Part shown: positions 36,957 through 43,372 of the stretch, piece after piece
Position numbering within the stretch: the first letter of the stretch is position 1
Layout of the letters: the number at the start of each line of letters is the position of its first letter
Source of the DNA: Nocardia vinacea
GTDB lineage: Bacteria > Actinomycetota > Actinomycetes > Mycobacteriales > Mycobacteriaceae
DNA length: 64,000 nt
Direction: 5' to 3'
Assembly: GCF_035920345.1 (NCBI RefSeq)
Contig: NZ_CP109149.1
Coordinates: forward strand, 4,340,001 to 4,404,000
The notes under the pieces: generated by a model
The model's database searches: none
Told to the model about the DNA's origin: nothing
The model's input: only the letters and a program-made list of their open reading frames with translations
Translations under genes and position numbers: made by a program

Positions 36957-37603
36957 GCGCCGCGTGTCCGGCCCGGACCTCCCGCGAGCCACAACCGCGC
37001 CGCCTGCCCCATGTAGTCGAGGCCGGTGATGACCGTCAGCGCGACGGCCACATACATCAATGTCATGCCGGCGGTGGCGAATCCGCCGTGCAGCGGCAAC
37101 AGCAGTACCGCGATCGCGACGGACTGCACCAGCGTCTTCAACTTGCCGCCGCGTCCGGCCGGAATCACCCCGCGCCGCACCACCACCAGCCGCAGCAGCG
37201 TGATCCCGATCTCACGACCGCAGATGACCAGGGTGATCCACCACGCCAGATCGCCGAGCATCGACAGTCCGATCACCGCCGAACCGATCAGCGCCTTATC
37301 CGCGATCGGATCGGCGAGTTTGCCGAAATCGGTGACCAAGCCGTATTTGCGCGCCAATTGCCCGTCGAAGCGATCGGTGATCGCGGCGATGCCGAACAGT
37401 GCGGCGGCCGCGATCCGCCAGCCGGTCTGGTGGCCGCCCCCCACGAACAGCGCGAGCACGAACAGCGGCACCAGCGCGATGCGCAGCATGGTGAGCACAT
37501 TCGCGATATTCATCAGCGGGACGACGGGATCGGCCTGGGCGGGCGCGAACCCGGCGCGAACCGGGGGTTCGACCCAGCGTCGATCGATCTCTTCGGGCTG
37601 CAC
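36953..37603 (-). CDS. pgsA: CDP-diacylglycerol--glycerol-3-phosphate 3-phosphatidyltransferase family
   Basis: 216 residues from GTG 37603 (GGAGGC seven bases upstream). The CDP-alcohol phosphatidyltransferase signature is complete: DRFDG-QLAR, G in TDFG and KLADPIADK, giving DxxDGxxAR...GxxxDxxxD. Around five membrane helices follow NVLTMLRIALVPLF. Reaction: CDP-DAG plus glycerol-3-phosphate to phosphatidylglycerolphosphate, or a related CDP-alcohol transfer in cardiolipin synthesis. Gene order before cinA and clgR and opposite argA is the Rv2746c (PgsA3) context. Confidence 0.92.
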   Translation of the reverse strand: MQPEEIDRRWVEPPVRAGFAPAQADPVVPLMNIANVLTMLRIALVPLFVLALFVGGGHQTGWRIAAAALFGIAAITDRFDGQLARKYGLVTDFGKLADPIADKALIGSAVIGLSMLGDLAWWITLVICGREIGITLLRLVVVRRGVIPAGRGGKLKTLVQSVAIAVLLLPLHGGFATAGMTLMYVAVALTVITGLDYMGQAARLWLAGGPGRTRGA

Positions 37604-37610
37604 GCTCACG

Positions 37611-37718
37611 CCTCCGCCTCGCTGGCGCTCAGCTCCGGCGCGTGCGTGCACGGCTGTGACACGGTTCGCTCGCTACGCTCCCTCACAGCCTCCGCCTCGC
37701 TGGCGCTAAGCTCCCGCG
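37611..37718. repeat. Pair of intergenic direct repeats between pgsA and argA
   Basis: The 19-mer CCTCCGCCTCGCTGGCGCT occurs at 37611-37629 and 37689-37707, 78 bases apart, and similarity continues for about 10 bases past each copy. A related segment with TTCGCTCGCTACGCTCCCTC lies between. It does not look coding and separates the divergent genes; its role is unknown. Confidence 0.7.
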
Positions 37719-37842
37719 CACAGGCCACAACGCCCACCGCCACGAGGCTCGGACGCATGCCGACGCGATGCGGTGAGCGGAGCGGGTGGATGTGCGGCAC
37801 ACGTTCAGAGTATCGGTAACCGGGCCGACTACTGTGCACCCC

Positions 37843-38409
37843 ATGACCTCTCGGGGACCACTAGGTGGTTCGACCAGCGACGCGTATCCGGGCGCGGCAC
37901 CTGCCGCGAACAAGTCTGTCCCTGCCGTGCGACGCGCCCGAACCTCCGATGTGCCCCAGATCAAGAGCCTCGTCGATGAATACGCCGGTCGGATCCTGCT
38001 GGAAAAGAACCTGGTCACGCTGTACGAGGCGGTACAGGAATTCTGGGTGGCCGAACTCGACGGCCGGGTGGTCGGCTGCGGTGCGCTGCATGTGCTGTGG
38101 GCCGACCTCGGCGAGGTGCGCACGGTGGCGGTGCATCCCGATGTCAAGGGGCATGGTGTCGGTCGGCTCATCGTGGAGCGGCTGGTCACGGTGGCCAGGG
38201 AACTCGAGCTCGGACGGCTGTTCGTACTCACCTTCGAGGTGGACTTCTTCGGCAGGCACGGATTCGTGGAAATCGACGGCACACCGGTGACCGCCGAGGT
38301 GTACGCGGAGATGTGCCGGACCTTCGATCCCGGTGTCGCCGAATTCCTCGACCTCAGCTATGTGAAACCGAACACCCTCGGCAATACTCGAATGCTGCTG
38401 AACCTCTGA
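37843..38409 (+). CDS. argA: Amino-acid N-acetyltransferase (Rv2747-type ArgA)
   Basis: 188 residues, single GNAT domain: VRRARTSDVPQIKSLVD, LLEKNLVTLYEAVQEFWVAE, VGCGALHVLWADLGEVRTVAV, acetyl-CoA loop HPDVKGHGVGRLIVERL and FFGRHGFVEIDGTPV. This matches Mycobacterium tuberculosis Rv2747, which acetylates glutamate/glutamine at the first arginine-pathway step. ATG 37843 gives an extra 25-residue N-terminal tail compared with the conserved start at VRRARTS; internal starts are possible and the ribosome-binding site is weak. Divergent from pgsA as in mycobacteria. Confidence 0.92.
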   Translation: MTSRGPLGGSTSDAYPGAAPAANKSVPAVRRARTSDVPQIKSLVDEYAGRILLEKNLVTLYEAVQEFWVAELDGRVVGCGALHVLWADLGEVRTVAVHPDVKGHGVGRLIVERLVTVARELELGRLFVLTFEVDFFGRHGFVEIDGTPVTAEVYAEMCRTFDPGVAEFLDLSYVKPNTLGNTRMLLNL

Positions 38410-38425
38410 CCAGAACGGATCGATT

Positions 38426-38710
38426 GTGCCCATATTCGCCGTGCACTACACCTATTCCGATGCCACCGTCGGGGCGCGCGACACCTTCCGCCCGGAACAT
38501 CGGGCCTGGCTCAACGGCCTGATCGATGCGGGCTCGCTGCTGACCAGCGGTCCCTACCCGGACGGTTCCGGCGCACTACTGCTGTTCCAGGTAGCGGACG
38601 AGGCAGCCATCAAGGAACTGCTGCCGCAGGATCCGTTCGCCCGCGAGAACCTCATCGACGATGTACGGGCGGTCGAGTGGCTGCCGGTGATGGGCACATT
38701 CGCTTCCTGA
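38426..38710 (+). CDS. YciI-family protein
   Basis: 94 residues starting at GTG 38426, 16 bases after argA. YciI fold: FAVHYTYSD, RPEHRAWLNGLIDAGSLLTSGPYPDGSGALLLFQV, DPFARENLIDDVRAVEWLPVMG. The conserved His in EHRAW and the Asp of DPF form the presumed active site. The family is related to ferredoxin-like dimeric enzymes and usually of unknown substrate. It is probably co-transcribed with argA. Confidence 0.9.
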   Translation: MPIFAVHYTYSDATVGARDTFRPEHRAWLNGLIDAGSLLTSGPYPDGSGALLLFQVADEAAIKELLPQDPFARENLIDDVRAVEWLPVMGTFAS

Positions 38711-38824
38711 CCGTCCGGCTGACCGCCGCGTGTCGCCGCTCGACACTCGGCGGTCAGCAAACTTACGGCGACACGCCGCGCCAGGTGCGGAAGAAATCGC
38801 GCCTGCCGACGCAGACTCCCCCGT

Positions 38825-39364
38825 ATGCGCATATCCGTCGCGATTTTCGCGTCGATGTCGGTCGCAGGCCTCGCACTCACCATCTGCTCGACGGCTGCCG
38901 ATTTCGACACCACGGCAAACTTGACGGTCGGGGATCGTCCGTTGCTACGACCGGGTTCGGTCGACGAGTCGGTATACCGCGCCGCCGACGGCTACTACTT
39001 CCGTACAGCGGACGGCGGCCTCGCGTGCGGCTTCCTCGATGAGCCGTTCGGACAGCCGAAACGACCAGTCGGCTGCCAGGGCACGACTCAGCCCGCGCCG
39101 CCGGCGATGCAGGCCTGCTGGGGCATCGACCCGAGTGCGGCCGCACTAGCCGTTGGCGAGAGCGCCGGATATCTCTGTGTGAACCGGGGCTACTTCGTCG
39201 GGACCACATCCGGAGCGGATGCCGACGCGCCGGTGCTGCCGGTCGGGTCGAGCCTGAGCGTGTCCGGCTTCACCTGCCTGGCCCAGCCCGTCGGGGTGAC
39301 CTGCCGCAATGACGCGACCGGGCGCGGCTTCGAGATCGCGCCCGAATACAACCGGGTCTTCTAA
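38825..39364 (+). CDS. Exported hypothetical protein
   Basis: 179 residues with an N-terminal signal sequence (MRISVAIFASMSVAGLALTIC, followed by STAADFD). The mature part has six cysteines (for example GLACGFLD, VGCQGT, QACWG, YLCVN, FTCLA, VTCRN), suggesting disulfide bonds in an exported domain. I do not recognise a named family, although short cysteine-containing exported proteins of this kind are common in Nocardia. The stop codon overlaps by four bases the stop of the convergent terC-like gene. Confidence 0.75.
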   Translation: MRISVAIFASMSVAGLALTICSTAADFDTTANLTVGDRPLLRPGSVDESVYRAADGYYFRTADGGLACGFLDEPFGQPKRPVGCQGTTQPAPPAMQACWGIDPSAAALAVGESAGYLCVNRGYFVGTTSGADADAPVLPVGSSLSVSGFTCLAQPVGVTCRNDATGRGFEIAPEYNRVF

Positions 39365-40362
39365 TCGACGACCCGGCTCTCGGCGGACCGGGTCGCGCCG
39401 CGGGTTTTGATCAGGCTCGCGACGGTCGCGATGAGCAGAATCCCGATGATCACGCTCAGCGAGACCGGCGTGGAAATCTCCGGTACCTTGACGTGCTGAC
39501 CACCGTTGACGAAAGGCAGGGTGTTCTCGTGCAATGCGTGCAGCACCAGTTTGACGCCGATGAACGCGAGAATCGCCGAAAGGCCGTAGGACAGGTAGAC
39601 CAGGCGATCCAGCAGGCCGCCGATGAGGAAATACAGCTGCCGTAAACCCATGAGCGCGAAGGCATTCGCGGTGAACACGATGTAGGGCTGCTCGGTCAGA
39701 CCGTAGATGGCGGGGATGGAGTCCAGCGCGAACAGCAGATCCGCGAAGCCGATTGCCAACAGTGCCAACAACAATGGGGTGACCACGCGCCGGCCATCGA
39801 TCCGGGTGAGCAGTTTGTCGCCGTCGTATTCGTCGGTGGTCGGGAGCACCCGTTTGGTCAGCGCCACGATCCGGCTGTCGCGCTTCTCCTCCTGCTCGAC
39901 CTCGTGTCCGCTCTCGCGCAACAGTTTCACGGCCGTATAGACCAGGAACAGGCCGAACAGATAGAACACCCAACTGAACGCGCTGATCGCCGCCGCACCG
40001 ACGGCGATGAACACACCCCGCATGACCAGCGCCAGCACAATGCCGATCAGCAGCACCTTCTGCTGATAGATCCGCGGCACCGCGAAGCTCGACATGATGA
40101 TGACGAAGATGAACAGGTTGTCCACCGAGAGGGCCTTCTCGGTGACGAAGCCCGCGTAGTACTCGCCCGCGAAGGTCGAGCCCCATTTCCAGGCAACGAA
40201 TCCACCGAAAACCAGGGCGAGGCCGATGTAGATCGCCGACCAGCTGCCGGATTCCTTGAAGGTCGGATCGTGTGGTGTGCGGACATGGGCGAAGAAGTCG
40301 AAGACGAACAGACCCAGGATCACCGCGATCGTCAGGGTCCATTCGAGTGCGGTTACGTGCAT
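39361..40362 (-). CDS. TerC-family integral membrane protein
   Basis: 333 residues with about nine helices. TerC hallmarks: ALSVDNLFIFVIIMSSFAVP (acidic residue and Asn in the first conserved helix), FADLLFALDSIPAIYGLTEQPYIVFTANAFALMGLRQLYFL, and FVLHALHEN-like C-terminal segment (VKLVLHALHEN). The family (tellurite resistance protein TerC, Alx, YkoY) is associated with metal ions, including Mn2+ export. I looked for a yybP-ykoY-type leader upstream and did not find one. Same locus orientation toward the exported-protein gene. Confidence 0.92.
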   Translation of the reverse strand: MHVTALEWTLTIAVILGLFVFDFFAHVRTPHDPTFKESGSWSAIYIGLALVFGGFVAWKWGSTFAGEYYAGFVTEKALSVDNLFIFVIIMSSFAVPRIYQQKVLLIGIVLALVMRGVFIAVGAAAISAFSWVFYLFGLFLVYTAVKLLRESGHEVEQEEKRDSRIVALTKRVLPTTDEYDGDKLLTRIDGRRVVTPLLLALLAIGFADLLFALDSIPAIYGLTEQPYIVFTANAFALMGLRQLYFLIGGLLDRLVYLSYGLSAILAFIGVKLVLHALHENTLPFVNGGQHVKVPEISTPVSLSVIIGILLIATVASLIKTRGATRSAESRVVD

Positions 40363-40504
40363 GCGGGCTCCGGGGCGGAAACGCGTTTCATGACAGCAAT
40401 CATGCCCGATTTGTCCATTCTGTCGAGCTAGCGGAATAGTTGCTGACTATAGTTTCACATGCGGGTCCTGCGGCCGACGTGTCACCCTCGCGAGCACGAC
40501 CGGC

Positions 40505-40839
40505 GACTATCGCATCCTGAACAGGGCGAACTGGGACGAGCGCGCCCGCACATGCCGCATCGCGCGACTACGCCGTGTCCCGGTTCGTCGCCGATCCGGA
40601 ATTCCTCAGCGACGTGGTTCGGTTCGACCTGGGCCATGGACGAAACCCACACCGACCGACCGACTGTCGGCTATCCCTACTTCGAAATGACTGAGCCCAC
40701 GGCGTTTTCGTCTGAAAACACTTATGTCGAGACCGAGACGAAATTCACACAGACCATGACGCACGAGTGGAATCACGGACTCGGCGATGTGGTGACCGCA
40801 CTCGGCATGACGATCACCGGACTGGTGGAGCACCCGTAG
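40505..40839 (+). pseudogene. SAM-dependent methyltransferase remnant, internally deleted and frameshifted
   Basis: Three conserved pieces of a class I methyltransferase lie in three different frames: ILNRANWDERA (from about 40505), DYAVSRFVADPEFLSDVVRFDL (from about 40566), and ETHTDRPTVGYPYFEMTEPTAFS...THEWNHGLGDVVTALGM...LVEHP (from about 40639, to stop 40839). The family's central 110-130 residues, including the SAM-binding glycine-rich loop, are absent between the second and third pieces. This is a decayed copy, not a functional gene. Confidence 0.8.
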
Positions 40840-41055
40840 TGTTCCCTGGGAGGCATTGCCAAGACAGATGACTCGTGAGGCGAATGGTGAGTGGCGACTC
40901 GACGAGCACCCGGAACGCCTTCCACTGACTTACACACTGCAGGCACGCCGACAACTCGCCGGTAGGGAATAAATGGGTTCCTCATCGCGCCTTTCGGTGT
41001 TAGCGTTATCCAGAACGTAATCGATCGGTAATCGGAACCACGAAAGGCAAAGGCA

Positions 41056-41202
41056 ATGACCAGCACCCAGGACCAGGGACTACGCTCCCTCGCCGGTGCC
41101 TGGCAATTGCGTTCCGGCACCCGGCGGCCGATGTCGCAGCTGCGCCTGACCTGGCTGTTGATGTCGCAGCTGCGACAGGCGAGTATCCGGAGCCGCCCCT
41201 GA
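41056..41202 (+). CDS. Small ORF (48 codons) upstream of a strong terminator
   Basis: ATG 41056 with AAAGG seven bases upstream; peptide begins MTSTQDQGLRSLAGAWQLRS, is rich in Arg, Leu and Gln, and has a repeated MSQLR. The gene is followed after 26 bases by an intrinsic terminator and then by a tRNA array. It could be a leader peptide, a small regulatory transcript with an incidental ORF, or a real small protein. No family is recognised. Confidence 0.35.
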   Translation: MTSTQDQGLRSLAGAWQLRSGTRRPMSQLRLTWLLMSQLRQASIRSRP

Positions 41203-41228
41203 GGTCTCGATTCGAGAAGGCCTGAACA

Positions 41229-41274
41229 GGGGCCGCTCCAGGCGAAATACTCGCCACGGAGCGGCCCTTTTTCT
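41229..41274 (+). terminator. Intrinsic terminator before the tRNA array
   Basis: GGGCCGCTCC (41230-41239) pairs perfectly with GGAGCGGCCC (41258-41267) and is followed by TTTTT, a canonical Rho-independent terminator, unusual in this GC-rich genome. Confidence 0.92.
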
Positions 41275-41280
41275 TGTCCA

Positions 41281-41353
41281 GCGGATGTAGCTCAACCGGA
41301 AGAGCAACGATCTCCAAAGTCGTGAGCTGGGGGTTCGAGTCCCTCCATCCGTG
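41281..41353 (+). tRNA. tRNA-Trp (CCA anticodon)
   Basis: Cloverleaf fits: acceptor GCGGATG/CATCCGT, D-stem GCTC/GAGC, anticodon stem ACGAT/GTCGT with loop CTCCAAA (anticodon CCA), T-stem GGGGG/CCCTC with TTCGAGT. 73 nt, no encoded CCA. The body is unlike the usual actinobacterial Trp tRNA (AGGGGTGTAG...), suggesting an extra, acquired copy. Confidence 0.8.
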
Positions 41354-41434
41354 CTCATAACTTCACAGTGAATATATGGCGGTAGGCATTTCGTATTGCG
41401 GGATATGAATAACCCTGCCGCATACCGGTTTTGA

Positions 41435-41545
41435 ACACGTGCAGCTCAGTGGACAGAGCTGACCCTTTCGAGCGACCTGCAAGCAGTCGCTAGCGGTGTC
41501 CTCCGACGGCGCAGGTCGGAGATTCGATGCCACCCACGGGTACCA
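41435..41545 (+). tRNA. Aberrant tRNA-like sequence (111 nt, isotype undetermined)
   Basis: Has a tRNA-like D-arm (CA-GCTC...GAGC), a T-loop TTCGATG, a near-complementary acceptor (ACACGTG/CACGGGT, one mismatch) and an encoded CCA at 41543-41545. The middle is long: GCGAC...GTCGC hairpin with loop CTGCAAGCA and a further hairpin CTCCGAC/GTCGGAG. Anticodon GCA is possible but the loop has nine bases, and the T-stem has mismatches. It may be a decayed or non-canonical tRNA. Confidence 0.4.
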
Positions 41546-41552
41546 AAACCAT

Positions 41553-41629
41553 TCCCTCGTAGCCCAATTGGCAGAGGCACCGGACTTAGAATTCGGTTGA
41601 TGCGAGTTCGAATCTCGCCGAGGGAACCA
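41553..41629 (+). tRNA. tRNA with UAG anticodon (Leu codon family), short variable loop
   Basis: Acceptor TCCCTCG/CGAGGGA, discriminator A, encoded CCA, anticodon stem CCGGA/TTCGG with loop CTTAGAA (anticodon 5'-UAG, reading CUA), T-stem GCGAG/CTCGC with TTCGAAT. The variable loop is five bases (TTGAT), whereas bacterial Leu tRNAs are class II with a long arm. Identity is therefore open. Confidence 0.85.
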
Positions 41630-41652
41630 GTCCGCGCGGTTTGCGTGGATCA

Positions 41653-41725
41653 GCGCTCGTAGCTCAACGGACGGAGCACCTGTTTACGAAGCAGGCGGAT
41701 GAAGGTTCGAATCCTTCCGAGCGCA
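41653..41725 (+). tRNA. tRNA-Arg (ACG anticodon)
   Basis: Perfect acceptor GCGCTCG/CGAGCGC, D-stem GCTC/GAGC, anticodon stem CCTGT/GCAGG with loop TTACGAA (anticodon ACG, A34 to inosine), T-stem GAAGG/CCTTC with TTCGAAT. Discriminator A, CCA not complete. Confidence 0.92.
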
Positions 41726-41729
41726 CCGA

Positions 41730-41802
41730 TGGAGTGTGGTGTAAACGGCAACATGATGGGCTCTGACCCCGTCGATTTCAGGTTCGAATCCTGGCACTCC
41801 AG
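41730..41802 (+). tRNA. tRNA-Gln (CTG anticodon)
   Basis: Acceptor TGGAGTG/CACTCCA, D-stem GTGT/ACAT, anticodon stem ATGGG/CCCGT with loop CTCTGAC (anticodon CUG), T-stem TCAGG/CCTGG with TTCGAAT, discriminator G. It begins four bases after the preceding tRNA. Confidence 0.92.
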
Positions 41803-41816
41803 CGCACACCGACCCA

Positions 41817-41884
41817 GGCTCATGCAGGTTCGCCCCGGGGCTCTCATAAGGCCCTGCCGCGTGGTTCGACTCCACGATGAGCTA
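41817..41884 (+). tRNA. tRNA-Met-type (CAT anticodon) with reduced D-arm
   Basis: Acceptor GGCTCAT/ATGAGCT, anticodon stem GGGCT/GGCCC with loop CTCATAA (anticodon CAU: Met, or Ile if modified), T-stem CGTGG/CCACG with TTCGACT, followed by CCA at 41885-41887. Only 11 bases are available for the D-arm, too few for a normal one. Its 3' end overlaps the stop of the convergent carbamoyltransferase gene. Confidence 0.7.
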
Positions 41885-43306
41885 CCACATCACACTCGTG
41901 TGGCCCCAGTCTCGCGGAGCCGACCCGCGTTCGCGGTTAGTTTGCCGTGCCCGTGCCTGATCCGTATACAGATACCCGTCGGACCAGATGTAGCGCGCGC
42001 CACCCCAGCGGGCCGCGGCGGCCACATCCGGAAAGAACCCGCACCCTTCGGAATTCGCACTCGTGTTGCACAACACCGGTATGCCGCTGATGGCCTCGTA
42101 TGCCGCCAGAATCCGCGCCGTCGGGCTCTTTGCCGCGGCATCGATGGTCTGCACCCGCGCGGTACCGTCCACCTGCACGGCTGGAATACGGTTGGTCCAC
42201 TCCGTGCTGATGCGGTGCTCGAAGGTCAGGTACGGATCGCTGCCACCGGGCCCGAGCACCTCCGTCGCTCGTTCCGCCAGGCACACTGCCGCCACCGACC
42301 GGCGGGCGGCCCGGTGCTTGATGCCGTTGAGCCGGCCCCGCATAGCCGAATCCGTCGCGGGAGCGAGGATGCTGCGGTTGCCGAGGGCACGCGGCCCGAT
42401 CTCCGCGCGACCCGAAAGCACCACTACCGGCTCGCCTTTCCGGTGCAGCAACTCCGCCACCCCCCGCTCGTCGCAGAGCTGTCTGCGCCAGTTGTCCGGC
42501 ACCCCACATACCCTGACTCGTGGACCGGAGTACACACCCCATCGCAGCGCCGGACTGCGCCCCTTCCGGAACATCTCGCAGCACGCTGCACCGATGGCGG
42601 CGCCGGAGTCGTCGGGAAAGGGCGGAATCCAGATCTCCTCGACAATCCCCTGCAGCTGCGAGTTCCACTTGATATCAAGGGCGCTTTCCCCGGTTACCAC
42701 GAGTTTCGATGGCAACGAAGCATTCTGGCGTACAAGCGAACTCAGCGCCAACCGCTCGTTCGAATCGGCCCGGAACGTGGCGACCGAACGGATCTTTCGT
42801 GCCACCGCCACGACATGGTAGAGCCGTCTGGCATCGCCACCGTCCCCCACCAGGACGAGCGCATCCTCCCCACGCGCCGCGAACGGACTCGCGCAGTACC
42901 CGCCCATGATGTGCTGGTCCACATGGTGATAGCTGACGTATTCATCGGCGGCGGAACCGAATCCGTGACCACGAAAACGGTGCCGTGCCAGCGGTATGGT
43001 GCGTCCGGGCCGATCCTGATACGGCGCGATCGTGAGTTCGACCGGACGGCCGCCGGCCAGCGTCGCAATGCGCGCGGGCTCGGTCGAATCCGTCTCCTGC
43101 ACAGAACCATCCACCACGAACCGGTCGATATCAGCGGGCGTCAATCCCTCCGACCGCAATATCGCGGCGACCTGCTCGAGATCGCCCAGCGGGTGGTGGC
43201 GCCTGCCGTTGTCCAGCTTCTCCAGCTCGATGCCGAATACCAGCCGGTCGTCCTCGACAACCGCGACCCCACCATCATGCGACACTCTGATTCCGCAGAT
43301 CACCAC
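41882..43306 (-). CDS. Carbamoyltransferase, NodU/CmcH/TobZ family
   Basis: 474 residues. N-terminal Kae1-like domain: ICGIRVSHDGGVAVVEDDRLVFGIELEKLDNGRRH, the metal-binding YHHVDQHIMGGYCASPF and LVGDGGDARRLYHVV. C-terminal YrdC-like domain: VLSGRAEIGPRALGNRSILAPAT, FEHRISTEWTNRIPAVQVDGTARVQTI, ISGIPVLCNTSAN. Family enzymes make a carbamoyl-adenylate from carbamoyl phosphate and ATP and transfer the carbamoyl to a hydroxyl of a natural product. It lies in the accessory interval between argA and ftsK with no other biosynthetic gene, so the acceptor is unknown. The last 30 residues are atypical. The stop overlaps a tRNA end. Confidence 0.88.
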   Translation of the reverse strand: MVICGIRVSHDGGVAVVEDDRLVFGIELEKLDNGRRHHPLGDLEQVAAILRSEGLTPADIDRFVVDGSVQETDSTEPARIATLAGGRPVELTIAPYQDRPGRTIPLARHRFRGHGFGSAADEYVSYHHVDQHIMGGYCASPFAARGEDALVLVGDGGDARRLYHVVAVARKIRSVATFRADSNERLALSSLVRQNASLPSKLVVTGESALDIKWNSQLQGIVEEIWIPPFPDDSGAAIGAACCEMFRKGRSPALRWGVYSGPRVRVCGVPDNWRRQLCDERGVAELLHRKGEPVVVLSGRAEIGPRALGNRSILAPATDSAMRGRLNGIKHRAARRSVAAVCLAERATEVLGPGGSDPYLTFEHRISTEWTNRIPAVQVDGTARVQTIDAAAKSPTARILAAYEAISGIPVLCNTSANSEGCGFFPDVAAAARWGGARYIWSDGYLYTDQARARQTNRERGSAPRDWGHTSVMW

Positions 43307-43372
43307 GCCGAACCACTCTACCGACGCCGCGACCGCCCACCGACGGTGAGAATATTTGCCGCCGAAGCGTTT

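Noticed and set aside
40363..40450. Mn2+ (yybP-ykoY) riboswitch upstream of the TerC gene
   Set aside because: The region is short and I could not find the conserved paired motifs expected for that class.
41435..41545. Selenocysteine tRNA
   Set aside because: No UCA anticodon and no 8-bp acceptor; length is the only resemblance.
41553..41629. Amber suppressor tRNA
   Set aside because: The anticodon is UAG (reads CUA, leucine), not CUA, which would read the UAG stop.
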